The notes under the pieces: model-generated
Databases searched by the model: none
The model's input: only the letters and a program-made list of their open reading frames with translations
What the model was told of the DNA's origin: nothing
Shown here: piece by piece, positions 8,765 through 17,467 of the stretch
Position numbering within the stretch: position 1 is the first letter of the stretch
Layout of the letters: each line of letters starts with the position of its first letter
From: Nitrospira sp.
Lineage (GTDB): Bacteria > Nitrospirota > Nitrospiria > Nitrospirales > Nitrospiraceae
DNA length: 32,650 nt
Assembly (NCBI GenBank): GCA_022226935.1
Contig: CP092081.1
Location: forward strand, 2,071,340-2,103,989
Direction: 5' to 3'
Position numbers and translations under genes: made by a program

Positions 8765-9331
8765 TCATGGAGCATTCCCCGGTTTCCACTTAATACTGCA
8801 CCCTAAGCTGGGCTTCTGGTCTGGTTGGACGACCTGGCCGGCCAACACGGCATCGATGGCAACACGCAGATCTCTCCCGGTCACCGGACGGTGGCTGCCT
8901 GGCCGGCTGTCATCCAGTCGGCCTCGATAGACCAGCCGACGCAGCCCGTCAAACAGGTAAAAGTCCGGGGTGCAGGCCGCCTGATAGGCCTTCGCAACAT
9001 CCTGCGTCTCATCGACGCACAGCGGAAAACGAAAGTCCAAGCGCTGCGCCATCTCTTTCAAACGATCCGGGGCGTCATCAGGATACGAGACCGAATCATT
9101 GCTGCTGATTCCGATGATCCCCAACCCGCTGCCTTCGTAGTCCCGTCCCAGCTGAGCCAACTGCTGTTCGATATGCTGCACGTAGGGACAATGCCGGCAG
9201 ATAAACATGACCAGCAAGGCGGCCTTCCCGTGGAAGGATTCCAGCCGATACATCTGCCCGTTGACCACATCGGGAAACGCGAACAGAGGAGCCGGAGTGC
9301 CCAGGGGGAACATGCTCGATTTCACGGCCAT
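8765..9331 (-). CDS. Thioredoxin-fold (AhpC/TSA-like) redox protein
   Basis: The 188 residues begin at the first in-frame start after an upstream TAG; no clear ribosome site is visible. FICRHCPYV near residue 45 gives a CxxC (CRHC) in the position of the thioredoxin active site. The order of the other segments (PAPLFAFPDVVNG, LGIIGISSND, FPLCVDETQDVAKAY, TPDFYLFDG, YRGRLDDSRPG) matches the thioredoxin-family group often annotated as alkyl hydroperoxide reductase/redoxin. No signal peptide is seen, so it is probably cytoplasmic and acts as a thiol-disulfide reductase or peroxiredoxin-like enzyme. The substrate is unknown. It is on the minus strand, 196 bp upstream of the export operon, and may or may not be transcribed with it. 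Confidence 0.88.
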   Translation of the reverse strand: MAVKSSMFPLGTPAPLFAFPDVVNGQMYRLESFHGKAALLVMFICRHCPYVQHIEQQLAQLGRDYEGSGLGIIGISSNDSVSYPDDAPDRLKEMAQRLDFRFPLCVDETQDVAKAYQAACTPDFYLFDGLRRLVYRGRLDDSRPGSHRPVTGRDLRVAIDAVLAGQVVQPDQKPSLGCSIKWKPGNAP

Positions 9332-9483
9332 CAGGACATCACGAACGGTGAATGGACATCCGTCACGACTCTACATTCGCCAATGCGGCGACTCAAGCAG
9401 CCACCAGCATTGACCTCGCTTGCGCGCACCCAGTATTCTGCAATCAATTCCATAGCCTGAACCTCAGGACCGGTGAGGACTGC

Positions 9484-9906
9484 ATGCAATTCGACGCCGC
9501 GTTGGCCGCGCAAGAGACGTTACAGGAAGCACAATCCGAGCTCGGTGCCGACTGGGATGAGGCCGTTGAACTCGAAGAGACGTTTTCCTCCAATGCCGGC
9601 GCCACGGCCAGGGCCGCCTACGAACAGCTCCTCGCGCTGGCCACCCGCTACCCCAACGCGTACCGGTTTCAGGCTTTTTGCATCTACATTACCTGGCAAC
9701 AAGTCACCGAGGAAACGATCGCCCGTCATTTTCAAACCGGTATGACCCTCGCCGAAGCCTACCTGACTTCGCCGGAAGGGAAGGATCCAAGGCACCTTGC
9801 CCATGTCGCCGAATTGCTCGACTCGTTTCGCGCAGGCTTGGGGCTGGACGAGGAGGACGACATCGTGGTGGAATTTCGCAAAGACACGCCCAAGGGCGGA
9901 GACTGA
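9484..9906 (+). CDS. Small helical hypothetical protein, TPR-like
   Basis: The protein is 140 residues, starting at an ATG with GGTGAGG 5 nt upstream; an ATG 132 nt earlier has no such site. The protein is acidic and alpha-helical, with an AAYEQLLALATRYPNAYRFQAF helix-turn-helix like a single TPR unit and an acidic tail (LDEEDDIVVEF). I do not recognise a named family. It precedes two TPR proteins on the same strand, so the three may share a role as scaffold or accessory proteins. Confidence 0.7.
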   Translation: MQFDAALAAQETLQEAQSELGADWDEAVELEETFSSNAGATARAAYEQLLALATRYPNAYRFQAFCIYITWQQVTEETIARHFQTGMTLAEAYLTSPEGKDPRHLAHVAELLDSFRAGLGLDEEDDIVVEFRKDTPKGGD

Positions 9907-9911
9907 CCCAA

Positions 9912-9945
9912 GACGTGAAACGTAAAACGTCAAAGGTGAAACGTC
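9912..9945. repeat. Short GTGAAACGT-type tandem motif
   Basis: Between two genes the sequence holds GTGAAACGT, AAAACGT and again GTGAAACGT within 34 bases. The repeat is degenerate and rich in A and G. No hairpin is evident. It may be a remnant of a low-complexity intergenic repeat. Confidence 0.5.
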
Positions 9946-9972
9946 CCGGACACGAACGACGGTTCTGAGACA

Positions 9973-10740
9973 ATGGCTGAAAACGATAAACACCGCGCCC
10001 GCATTTTTCTCCACCGAGGCGATCTCCTCCAAGCGCGCGCCGCCTGGGAAGCCGCGGTGAAGGATGATCGGCGCACGGGAACGCCACGCGAATTGTCCAA
10101 CAGTCTCGGCAATCTGGGCAACACTCTGGCACTCGCCGGCGCCTTCGAGAAGGCCGAGGCCTGTTACAAGGAAGTGCTCGCCATCCAACGCGACGAGCGC
10201 GACCCGCATGCGATTGCCCATACGCTCGTGAATCTGGGCAACCTGTACATCGGCGCCGACAAGCCGGAGAAAGCCCGCCCCTACTACCTCGAAGCGCTGG
10301 ACCTCCTGAAACCGCTCAACGACCATCGCGCGCTGGGCATTCTCTACCACAACCTTGCCCTGGAGGAAGCCCGGCTGCGGCAGTGGGAGGAATCCGTGCG
10401 GCTCTTCACGCAAGCACTGGACTCGCATCGCGTGGTGGGCAATGAGGAGGGGCTGGCCGGGACCTATAGCCAGATGGGAAAAATGTTTCTGGACAGCGGG
10501 CGCTCTGTGGAGGCGGAACGCTGTTTCAACAATGCCACCGAACATTTCATCAAGCTCGGGAACCCGGCCGGCGAGGCGGCGGTGCTCCGGGAATTGGCCG
10601 ACCTTTATGAGCAACGGCAGGATACCATTGCCGCCGTCCGTTGTGTGGAACGGCTCCATCATCTGGCGCTCGGCACAGGCCGAGCCCCCTCGGCCGAGGA
10701 CCGTGATCGGCTCGCACGGCTGCGCGCCGCCCATAGCTGA
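9973..10740 (+). CDS. Tetratricopeptide repeat protein
   Basis: The 255 residues consist almost wholly of about six helical repeats spaced ~40 residues apart (for example LGNLGNTLALAGAFEKAEAC, LVNLGNLYIGADKPEKARPY, YSQMGKMFLDSGRSVEAERC), the long-period TPR type. There is no signal peptide or membrane segment. Such proteins are protein-protein scaffolds. It begins 66 bp after the small helical gene and ends 65 bp before another TPR gene on the same strand. No catalytic motif is present and the partner cannot be told. Confidence 0.88.
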   Translation: MAENDKHRARIFLHRGDLLQARAAWEAAVKDDRRTGTPRELSNSLGNLGNTLALAGAFEKAEACYKEVLAIQRDERDPHAIAHTLVNLGNLYIGADKPEKARPYYLEALDLLKPLNDHRALGILYHNLALEEARLRQWEESVRLFTQALDSHRVVGNEEGLAGTYSQMGKMFLDSGRSVEAERCFNNATEHFIKLGNPAGEAAVLRELADLYEQRQDTIAAVRCVERLHHLALGTGRAPSAEDRDRLARLRAAHS

Positions 10741-10805
10741 ACGGACAGGCGTGATGGTAAGATCCGCCCGTCTCGATCAATCAACGACGCGTCGCAAGGA
10801 GTGAC

Positions 10806-11123
10806 ATGGATATCAGCGCATTTCGCCAGATGGTGGAGAAAAATCCCAAAGGATTTCTTGGCCGGTACGGCTTGGGCAATAAGATATTGCAGGAAGGCGG
10901 CAGCCTCGAGGAGGCCGCAGAGCACCTCACGGTGGCGACGCAATTGGATCCCACGCATGTCGCTTCGCACCTCGCCCTCGGCCGCACGCTCGTGAAGCTG
11001 GGAAAGAAAGAAGAAGCCAAACCCGTGTTGAAGGCCGGCATCGACGCGGCCGTGTCGGGGCGATCCAACGGGGGAGTAGACTTGGTGCCGGAACTGCAAC
11101 AGTTGCTACGGACGCTCGGCTAA
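10806..11123 (+). CDS. Small TPR protein
   Basis: The protein is 105 residues, with a clear AAGGAG just upstream of the ATG. It has two to three TPR-like units (FLGRYGLGNKILQEGGSLEEAAEHL and ASHLALGRTLVKLGKKEEAKPVLKAGI), with the usual Gly, Ala and Leu spacing. It resembles the short TPR proteins found next to other such genes in many bacteria. It lies 17 bp before the 66-residue gene. A soluble binding role is likely. Confidence 0.85.
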   Translation: MDISAFRQMVEKNPKGFLGRYGLGNKILQEGGSLEEAAEHLTVATQLDPTHVASHLALGRTLVKLGKKEEAKPVLKAGIDAAVSGRSNGGVDLVPELQQLLRTLG

Positions 11124-11140
11124 CGCCGGCGGGAGGACCT

Positions 11141-11341
11141 ATGACGCTCGACGCAGCCAGACAGCGGATTGAATCCGCGATCACCCAATATGGGCAGCAT
11201 GCAGCCATGGCGATTGAACTGGTCATCAACGAAGTCCGCTCCGACATGGGCCGTGAGGCCGTGAACGAGCTGATCGATGAGTTCGACTTGGAGCTCATGT
11301 ACAACATCGCCCCGATGGAATCCGACTACTCGAACAGCTGA
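11141..11341 (+). CDS. Small acidic hypothetical protein
   Basis: The protein is 66 residues, with GGGAGG a few bases before the ATG. It is helical and acidic (AARQRIESAITQYGQHAAMAIEL, then NELIDEFDLELMYNIAP). No known motif is recognised. Position and spacing suggest it is co-transcribed with the TPR gene 17 bp upstream. Confidence 0.75.
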   Translation: MTLDAARQRIESAITQYGQHAAMAIELVINEVRSDMGREAVNELIDEFDLELMYNIAPMESDYSNS

Positions 11342-11371
11342 AACACGATGGAGTTGATTTGCACAGCCCCG

Positions 11372-11498
11372 GCAGGGTGCTCAAAAAAGCCATCCGACGA
11401 GGCCGCAAATAAGAAAGCCCCGGAGACGTCCGTTCGGAGGTCCGTCGAGGAGGATGCTGAGTCGAGAACGACGTTGGGGGTCTTTTTCAGCAGCCTGC
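11372..11498. repeat. Inverted-repeat intergenic element (REP/MITE-like)
   Basis: The ends GCAGGGTGCTCAAAAAAGCC (left) and GGTCTTTTTCAGCAGCCTGC (right) are near-perfect inverted copies of each other, enclosing a GC-rich core with further self-complementarity (CCCGGAGACGTCCGTTCGG). The arms' A and T runs would form a long hairpin. It fills the gap before the glycosyltransferase and ends one base before its start codon. I have the impression of similar elements in Nitrospira genomes, but no search was run. Confidence 0.65.
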
Positions 11499-11499
11499 C

Positions 11500-12579
11500 A
11501 TGCCGTTGATCTGGTGCTCCATCTCCGGCCATGGTTACGGCCACGCTGCGCAAGTCGTGCCGGTGCTCAATGCGCTGGGACGGCTGGTGCCGAATCTCAA
11601 GGCGCTCCTCCGGACCGCGGTTCCCGCCGAATTCTTCGAGCCTCGCCTGACCATTCCCTGGGAACTGAGCTCTTCCCAACAAGATATCGGATGCATCCAG
11701 AACGGGCCCTTGACCATCGACGTCGCCGGCACCTGGTCGGCTCACCGGGCCATGCATGCCGATTGGGAGAAGAAGATCGAAGCCGAGGCAGCTCTCATCC
11801 GCCAGGCCTGCCCCACTCTCGTGCTTTCCGATGTGTCACATCTGGGCGTCGCCGCGGGCGCCGCCGCCGGCATCCCGACCATCGGGATGTGTTCCCTTTC
11901 CTGGGACCTGGTCCTGAAACCCTTCGTCGATCCTGCTGAGCCGGCGCATGCGGCCATCATAAGCCAGATCCGCGAGGCCTATGCGAGCGCCGATTGTTTC
12001 CTGCGCGTCGCTCCCGGACTGGCGGTGACTGCATTTCGACAGATGCGGGACGTGGGTCCGATCGCGGAGCCGACCGAGCCACAGACTGCCATCCTCCGTC
12101 ACGCCGTCGGAGCGAAGGTTTCCGAGAAGGTTGTTCTGGTGGGATTCGGTGGGATTGCGCTGACATCCCCGCCGTTCGATCACATGGAAGCGATGCACGG
12201 CTTTCGATTTCTGTTTGATGGCCCTGTCCCCCATGGCCTGTCCCGGGTCTCGTCGCTCTCCGCCGTCGGGCTCCCCTTCAAGCACATCCTGGCCTCTGTC
12301 GACCTGGTGCTGACCAAGCCCGGGTATGGCACCACCGTAGAGTCCGTCGCGCTCGGCATTCCCCTGGTCTACGTACGCCGCTATAATTTCGCGGACGAAC
12401 AATCCCTCGTCGATTATCTGGAGCGCCACGGCCGAGGCGCCGAACTCTCTCTCGAGGCCTTCCATCAAGGACAATGGGAACCGGCCATCCGGGAGGCCCT
12501 GGCGCAATCACCCGCAACACCCCCGCCGCCGCTTGCGGGCGCTCACGATGCCGCGGGCATCCTGCATACGTATTTTTAA
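11500..12579 (+). CDS. GT-B fold glycosyltransferase
   Basis: The 359 residues begin SGHGYGHAAQVVPVLNAL, the N-terminal nucleotide-sugar transferase signature seen in GT1/GT28-like (MurG-type) proteins. The second half carries the donor-binding loop VDLVLTKPGYGTTVESVALGIPLVYVRR. There is no signal peptide or transmembrane span, so it probably acts at the cytoplasmic face of the membrane. Donor and acceptor are unknown. The start is preceded by a repeat element and lacks a clear ribosome site, so the exact start is less sure than the gene. A second start a few codons inside is possible but would cut the glycine-rich loop. Confidence 0.85.
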   Translation: MPLIWCSISGHGYGHAAQVVPVLNALGRLVPNLKALLRTAVPAEFFEPRLTIPWELSSSQQDIGCIQNGPLTIDVAGTWSAHRAMHADWEKKIEAEAALIRQACPTLVLSDVSHLGVAAGAAAGIPTIGMCSLSWDLVLKPFVDPAEPAHAAIISQIREAYASADCFLRVAPGLAVTAFRQMRDVGPIAEPTEPQTAILRHAVGAKVSEKVVLVGFGGIALTSPPFDHMEAMHGFRFLFDGPVPHGLSRVSSLSAVGLPFKHILASVDLVLTKPGYGTTVESVALGIPLVYVRRYNFADEQSLVDYLERHGRGAELSLEAFHQGQWEPAIREALAQSPATPPPPLAGAHDAAGILHTYF

Positions 12580-12650
12580 ACGGATGCGCCGTTGCTGCTC
12601 CACGCCACGCACAAACTTGCATCTGATTAGTCGTTTTTCTCAGACAGTGT

Positions 12651-12656
12651 TATAGT
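12651..12656 (+). promoter_or_regulatory. Candidate -10 box for sigma/anti-sigma pair
   Basis: TATAGT lies ~55 bp upstream of the preferred sigma-factor start. No convincing -35 is found at the right distance, so the promoter may use another sigma factor. If transcription begins near 12663, the GTG at 12655 is not available as a start. Confidence 0.3.
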
Positions 12657-12705
12657 GGGCCCAATTCTGATCCCGAGGACCGCCGCCCGCGCCCAGGCCG
12701 ACTGC

Positions 12706-13311
12706 ATGGAATCCGCCTCCCGACAAGCCGCATCTGCGATTGACCCCAAACTCCTGGCCCGCGTGGCGAAGGGGGATCAACAGGCATTCGGCCAGCTCTA
12801 CGATCAATCGTCCACCCTGCTCTTTACCCTGGCCTACCGCATCCTCAACGATCGCGATGAGGCGGCGGAACTGCTCCAGGATGTCTACCTCGAAGTCTGG
12901 CGGAAAATCGCCAAATACGATGTCGGGCGCGGAAGCCCCATCGCCTGGCTGGTGACCCTGACCCGCAGTCGCGCGATCGACCGGCTTCGTTCCCGCGCAT
13001 CACGCGGCCAGCATGTCGTCGCCGACTCATTTGAGCACCCGCTGGTCTCCGTCACGCCCGATGTCAGTCCCAATCCGTATGAAGCCAGGGAAGATACGGA
13101 AATGCGCCAGTTGATGGCCAAGGCCATTTTGGATCTGCCCCTTCCTCAGCAACAGGCGATTGAAATGGCCTTTTATCAGGGGCTGACGCATACGGAGATC
13201 GCCGCGAAATTGAATCAGCCGTTGGGCACCGTGAAGACCAGAATCAAACTGGCCATGTCCAAACTTCGCGCCTCTTTGCACGAGACGCTGCCGCAGGGGC
13301 TCCAACTATGA
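12706..13311 (+). CDS. ECF RNA polymerase sigma factor (SigK-like)
   Basis: The protein is 201 residues from the preferred ATG; a GTG 51 nt upstream also lies in frame. Region 2 is clear (AFGQLYDQSSTLLFTLAYRIL, ELLQDVYLEVW, RAIDRLRSR). Region 4 has the helix-turn-helix (LPLPQQQAIEMAFYQGLTHTEIAAKL, GTVKTRIKLAMSKLRASL). The family binds core RNA polymerase to start transcription of a stress regulon. The stop overlaps the next gene's start by 4 nt (ATGA), so the partner anti-sigma factor is co-translated. Its targets and inducing signal are unknown. Confidence 0.93.
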   Translation: MESASRQAASAIDPKLLARVAKGDQQAFGQLYDQSSTLLFTLAYRILNDRDEAAELLQDVYLEVWRKIAKYDVGRGSPIAWLVTLTRSRAIDRLRSRASRGQHVVADSFEHPLVSVTPDVSPNPYEAREDTEMRQLMAKAILDLPLPQQQAIEMAFYQGLTHTEIAAKLNQPLGTVKTRIKLAMSKLRASLHETLPQGLQL

Positions 13312-14324
13312 CCCACGAGGAACTGGAAGAAGCGGTTCCCCTCTATGCGATCGGCGCCCTCGAACGCTCCGAGCGGCAGGCGATCGAAGCGCATCTCTTG
13401 TCCGGTTGCGCGGCCTGCCATGCCGCCTTGAAGGACTATCAAACCGTGGCCTCGTTGCTTCCGTTCGGCCTCACTCCTGCCACGCCTCCGAATACGTTGA
13501 AAGCCAAGATCCTGATGGCGCCGGCTTCGACCACGAGCCAGACGGACACGGAACAGCCGGGCTCCCGATCAAGCCTGGAACCAGGCGAATGGATGAATCA
13601 TCTGTTTCCTCCCATCACGCCTGCCCGCTCCCTGCCATTCCGTTTTGCCATGGGCGTCGCGGCCGCTGTGATTGTGTTCGGAGGCGGGTATCTTGCCTGG
13701 ATGAATTACACGCAGACGGCTCAACGCTCAGGCGAAATCCAACAACTGCAAGCCGCGGTGCACCAGGAGACGTCCCGCGTCGCCGGCCTGCAATCGGAAT
13801 TACGTCAACGCGAGCAGACCCTGGATGCGTTGAAATCTGACCTGGACCAACGCACCACTGAAGTGGCCGAACTCCGGGATCAATTGCTGCAACGAGAAGC
13901 CGAGCTGGACGATGCCCATACGCAACTGACCCAGCATGAAAGCTCATTGCAGCGGCTCACCCGGCAGAGTGAGGAGTTTGCCGGGCTGTTCAAAAATCCT
14001 GCGTCGAAAGTCGTGTCCTTGTCCGGCTCCGACATGGCGAAATCGGCAGGCGCTTTCCTTCTGTTCGATCCGGCGACCAAGAAGGCATGGCTCTATGCCT
14101 TCAACTTACCGGCCCTCCCGAGCGGCAAGGTGTATCAACTCTGGGCGATCGATGAGAAACCGGTCAGCGCAGGCGTGTTCGGCTTGGACGCAGGCCTGAA
14201 GGCCCGCATGCTGATGAAGAATATGGGTGAGTTTCCGCGCATGAAGAAGTTCGCCGTGACCATGGAGCCGGACGGCGGACGCCCGGAACCGACAGGCGCC
14301 ATCTACCTGATCGGTCAGATCTAG
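13308..14324 (+). CDS. RskA-family membrane anti-sigma factor
   Basis: The 338 residues show an N-terminal anti-sigma domain with a zinc-type HxxxCxxC (HLLSGCAACHAAL, ~residues 28-40) and a transmembrane helix near ~105-125 (FRFAMGVAAAVIVFGGGYLAW). A long coiled coil follows at ~130-220 (heptads rich in Q, E, L), then the C-terminal RskA domain (GSDMAKSAGAFLLFDPATKKAW, KVYQLWAIDEKPVSAGVF). This family binds its cognate ECF sigma at the inner membrane and releases it on proteolysis. The long periplasmic coiled coil is an unusual insertion compared with short RskA proteins. It is translationally coupled to the sigma gene. Confidence 0.93.
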   Translation: MTHEELEEAVPLYAIGALERSERQAIEAHLLSGCAACHAALKDYQTVASLLPFGLTPATPPNTLKAKILMAPASTTSQTDTEQPGSRSSLEPGEWMNHLFPPITPARSLPFRFAMGVAAAVIVFGGGYLAWMNYTQTAQRSGEIQQLQAAVHQETSRVAGLQSELRQREQTLDALKSDLDQRTTEVAELRDQLLQREAELDDAHTQLTQHESSLQRLTRQSEEFAGLFKNPASKVVSLSGSDMAKSAGAFLLFDPATKKAWLYAFNLPALPSGKVYQLWAIDEKPVSAGVFGLDAGLKARMLMKNMGEFPRMKKFAVTMEPDGGRPEPTGAIYLIGQI

Positions 14325-14435
14325 CCTTCAGTCCCCCGACGAACCTCTCCTGCGATTCCCGGCCCAAACATGCTAGCATGCCCCGTCGACGCGGGACGAT
14401 GTGCGCTACTGCGGACGGAAATCGACCACGACATC

Positions 14436-14924
14436 ATGTTTCTGCACGACGACCTCGATAGACAGTTCATGAAAGAGGCCCTCAGCCTTGCCCGAGAGGC
14501 GACGCTGATCGGCGAAGTCCCGATTGCCGCCCTGCTCGTCCAAGATGGCCTCGTCATCGCTCGAGCCCACAATCTGCGGGAAACCAATCAAGACCCCACC
14601 GCGCATGCGGAGCTCCTCGCGATCCGTGAAGCCGCCAGGCAGACAAACAGCTGGCGCCTCACCGAGAGCACGCTCTATGTCACCCTGGAACCGTGCACCA
14701 TGTGCATCGGTGCGATCGTACTGGCCCGCATTCCCCGTCTGGTCTTCGGAGCGCTCGACCCCAAAGCGGGCGCATGCGGATCCATCATGGATATTCCACC
14801 GGAGCCGAAACTGAATCATCACGTCGACGTCGTCGGCGGTCTCTGCGCGGAGGAAAGCCAGGCCCTGTTGCAGGAGTTTTTTCGAGGGCTCAGAAGAGAG
14901 GCGGCACAGAGGAAATCGGGTTAA
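14436..14924 (+). CDS. tadA: tRNA-specific adenosine deaminase
   Basis: The protein is 162 residues from the chosen ATG (MFLHDDLDRQFM). An ATG 66 nt upstream would add residues unlike the family, and one at 14469 would trim the first helix. The cytidine/deoxycytidylate deaminase zinc site is intact: HAE in PTAHAELLAIREAA and PCTMC in VTLEPCTMCIGAI. EVPIAALLV and FGALDPKAGACGS match the TadA group, which converts the wobble adenosine of tRNA-Arg(ACG) to inosine. The gene stands alone. Its stop shares bases with the convergent transferase's stop, a 4-nt overlap. Confidence 0.95.
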   Translation: MFLHDDLDRQFMKEALSLAREATLIGEVPIAALLVQDGLVIARAHNLRETNQDPTAHAELLAIREAARQTNSWRLTESTLYVTLEPCTMCIGAIVLARIPRLVFGALDPKAGACGSIMDIPPEPKLNHHVDVVGGLCAEESQALLQEFFRGLRREAAQRKSG

Positions 14925-15688
14925 GCGAGACAGTAGGCCGCCGAATCGTAGCGATGCAATTCCCAGTTACCGCCTGCCACAGCCACCGCACCCGCCAAGT
15001 GATCCGGTAGCGACAGCGACTGAATCTGCCATGTCTGGTCGACGGTTCTCGAATCTGTCAGCCGCACGCGCGCACCGGACGATTCCCCCTCGAACAGCGT
15101 TTCGAATCGCTCCAAGCCGAGTGACAGCCCCACACCACGCCCTTTGAGATAGGCCTCCTTCGCGGTCCACAACCGATAAAAGAGCCGCTGCTGCGCGTCC
15201 TCGTAAAGCGTGGCCATCGCCTGCGCTTCCCGCGGAGCAAAGAACCGTTCGGCCAGTTTGAGGCACTCCAGGTTCGTCTTGCGCACTTCCACATCGACCC
15301 CGACTTCGCGGCCGCGGGCCACGGCCATCAGCGCGTATTCTCCGGAATGGGAGAGGCTGAACCGGATGTCTCCAGAGGGACTTGCTGGACGACTGAGCGC
15401 CGGTTTTCCATGCTCCCCGGTGGCGAATTGAATCTCATCGGCTGTCATCGATGTATAACGGGACAGTAACCGCCGCAGCAATCCATGCGAGAGGATGAAG
15501 CGTCGACGATCGCGCTCAAAAGCAAATCGGGCCGCGCGGGCCCGTTCGTCGTCAGAAAGCTGTGCGGCAAAGGAAGCCTGGCACTCGGCGTAGCGGGACA
15601 ACTCGCAGAACCAGACATGGACCGCCTGCGGATCAAGAACGGGAAATGAAGGAGATGCAAACATGGGATCGGGCAGACGCGACATCAT
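14921..15688 (-). CDS. Sfp-type 4'-phosphopantetheinyl transferase
   Basis: The 255 residues carry the family motifs in order: GEHGKP near 95, VGVDVE near 130 with the acidic Mg2+ site, and FYRLWTAKEAYLKGRGVG near 175. These attach the 4'-phosphopantetheine arm of CoA to a serine of carrier proteins. It is the third gene of the NRPS cluster, 28 nt after the ABC transporter gene, so it likely activates the three carrier domains of the synthetase (inference from context). The Sfp class, not AcpS, fits secondary metabolism. It could also serve fatty acid synthase. Confidence 0.95.
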   Translation of the reverse strand: MMSRLPDPMFASPSFPVLDPQAVHVWFCELSRYAECQASFAAQLSDDERARAARFAFERDRRRFILSHGLLRRLLSRYTSMTADEIQFATGEHGKPALSRPASPSGDIRFSLSHSGEYALMAVARGREVGVDVEVRKTNLECLKLAERFFAPREAQAMATLYEDAQQRLFYRLWTAKEAYLKGRGVGLSLGLERFETLFEGESSGARVRLTDSRTVDQTWQIQSLSLPDHLAGAVAVAGGNWELHRYDSAAYCLA

Positions 15689-15716
15689 TCGCCTGACATG
15701 AAGGACCGCAACTCGA

Positions 15717-17414
15717 TTACGCCGATGACCGGGCCACAGGTTTCAAGAGAGGCGCAGGACGGTGCATGGCACTGAAGGCAGCGCCGGTTGAGGCCTCGAC
15801 GACTCTTCCGTCATCCAGTTTTAGCACGCGGTCGCCCACATGGAAATACCGGTCGTCGTGCGTCACCACAATGACCCCTTTCCCGCGGGCCCGGAGATTC
15901 GGCAGCAATTCGCCGTAGAAGACTTCCTTATATTGAGGATCCTGATCGGCAGCCCATTCATCAAAGACGTAAAACGGCCGGTCTTCCAGCATGGCGGTCA
16001 CCAGAGCCAGGCGCTTTCGTTGCCCCTGCGAGAGATTGACCGTGGAATATTCGCCCTGTTCAATGCTGACCTTGTGATTGATCCGGAGCGTCTTCAACCA
16101 GCCGTCTGCCTGACTGGCGACTAACGAAGAGTCGAGTCCCAGCAGCTTTTTGAAGAGGTAAAAGTCAGAAAAGACCGCGGCAAAATGCTGCCGGTACCAG
16201 TCCTGAGTCGCGTGCGTGATCGCCTCGCCGTTCAATGTCACCTGCCCCTCTTGCGGGAGATAGAGGCCCGTGAGCACCTTCACGAACGTCGACTTACCGC
16301 TGCCGTTTCCCCCGATGATAAAGACGAGTTCCCCCGAGCGAATCGACAGATCCAACGGCCCTAGGCTGAACGAGCGTTCGTCCTCCCCCTTGGATTCATA
16401 GGTAAAGATCGCTCGGGAAAGTTCTACGCAGTGGCTCCCCTGCGCGACCGGCCGCTGCGAACCGCCTTCCCGACCGCCCTCATCCAGCGCCAGGCCCAGC
16501 GATTCAATCTTTTCCAACGCCACCTGCCCGCGGCTCAGCGTCGGCACCATGCCCAGCAAGCCCCACATCGGACCGATCATGTAGAGCATGGCAAAGGCAT
16601 ACCCGGTCAGCGATTCTCCCGACAGCGAAAAGAGCCGTGGAAAAAGCAGAAGGATGACGCCGATCAAGCCGTAGAACAACACCTGCGTCCAGGAATCCGT
16701 CACGAGATATTGTTTGGTCGTGGTCAAGTTATGACGCCGCAACGCATCGGCCGCTTGCCGGATATCCTCTTCGACAAACGTTTCCCGGCGGCCGCGATGC
16801 AGCATGAGTTCCTTCATGCCTTCCGTCAGACTCCGGAAATGCTCGAAGAGGACGCCTTTCGAATCGCGGACGGCCAACGACGACTGCAACACCCGGTTGT
16901 ACAGCTGGCGATAGCCCAACAGCCCCAATACAGAGAGTACGACGACTCCCAGAAAAGCCTGCCAGGACAACCAGGCGAGGTAGAGCGAGCAGCCGGCCAG
17001 GATCGCGACATTGATCGCCAAGCCAGGCAACCCGTTCACCGCCCAGGCCAGGGCATTCGTGTCGTCCGTCAAAGTGGCAAGAATCTCATGCGGCCCCCGA
17101 CGCTCCAGCGTGCGATAGGGCGCGCGCACGACTTTCCAACAGAGATCCATGCCCAATTTTAGAATCGTCTTTTGCGCGAAGGTGACCAACAAGAGTTGCG
17201 AGAGATAATTCGATGCGACTTTCAGCACGGCCAGCCCGATGAAGGCGAGCGCGAACCACTCGGAGGTGGATCCGGCTCCGTTGATGAGTTTATTGATCAC
17301 CGCCAGCAAGCCGACACTGGAGAGGCCGGCCAACAGCCCGGTCAGCACCATGAGCATCATCATGGCCTTGGCGTCCCGCAGCAGGAACAGGAGAAACCGG
17401 TACAGTTTGATCAT
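15717..17414 (-). CDS. Cyclic-peptide-export-type ABC transporter (fused permease/ATPase)
   Basis: The 565 residues comprise a half-transporter with about six membrane helices in the first ~310 residues and an ATPase domain after it. Walker A is GGNGSGKST near 369, the signature is LSQGQRKRL near 466 (Gln replaces the usual second Gly), and Walker B continues into VFDEWAADQDP near 487. This pattern, including DEWAADQDP, is typical of the SyrD/PvdE-like 'cyclic peptide export' group linked to NRPS products and siderophores. It lies 53 nt after the synthetase on the same strand, so it is the probable exporter of that product. As a half-transporter it should act as a dimer. Confidence 0.92.
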   Translation of the reverse strand: MIKLYRFLLFLLRDAKAMMMLMVLTGLLAGLSSVGLLAVINKLINGAGSTSEWFALAFIGLAVLKVASNYLSQLLLVTFAQKTILKLGMDLCWKVVRAPYRTLERRGPHEILATLTDDTNALAWAVNGLPGLAINVAILAGCSLYLAWLSWQAFLGVVVLSVLGLLGYRQLYNRVLQSSLAVRDSKGVLFEHFRSLTEGMKELMLHRGRRETFVEEDIRQAADALRRHNLTTTKQYLVTDSWTQVLFYGLIGVILLLFPRLFSLSGESLTGYAFAMLYMIGPMWGLLGMVPTLSRGQVALEKIESLGLALDEGGREGGSQRPVAQGSHCVELSRAIFTYESKGEDERSFSLGPLDLSIRSGELVFIIGGNGSGKSTFVKVLTGLYLPQEGQVTLNGEAITHATQDWYRQHFAAVFSDFYLFKKLLGLDSSLVASQADGWLKTLRINHKVSIEQGEYSTVNLSQGQRKRLALVTAMLEDRPFYVFDEWAADQDPQYKEVFYGELLPNLRARGKGVIVVTHDDRYFHVGDRVLKLDDGRVVEASTGAAFSAMHRPAPLLKPVARSSA

Positions 17415-17467
17415 CGTGCGGTCGCTTCCGCGTTGCGGAGACTCATGGATTGCAATTGTGGGAGAAA

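Noticed and set aside
9520..10734. Minus-strand frame of 404 codons across the TPR gene
   Set aside because: The plus strand has regular TPR spacing and better starts; this is its antisense shadow.
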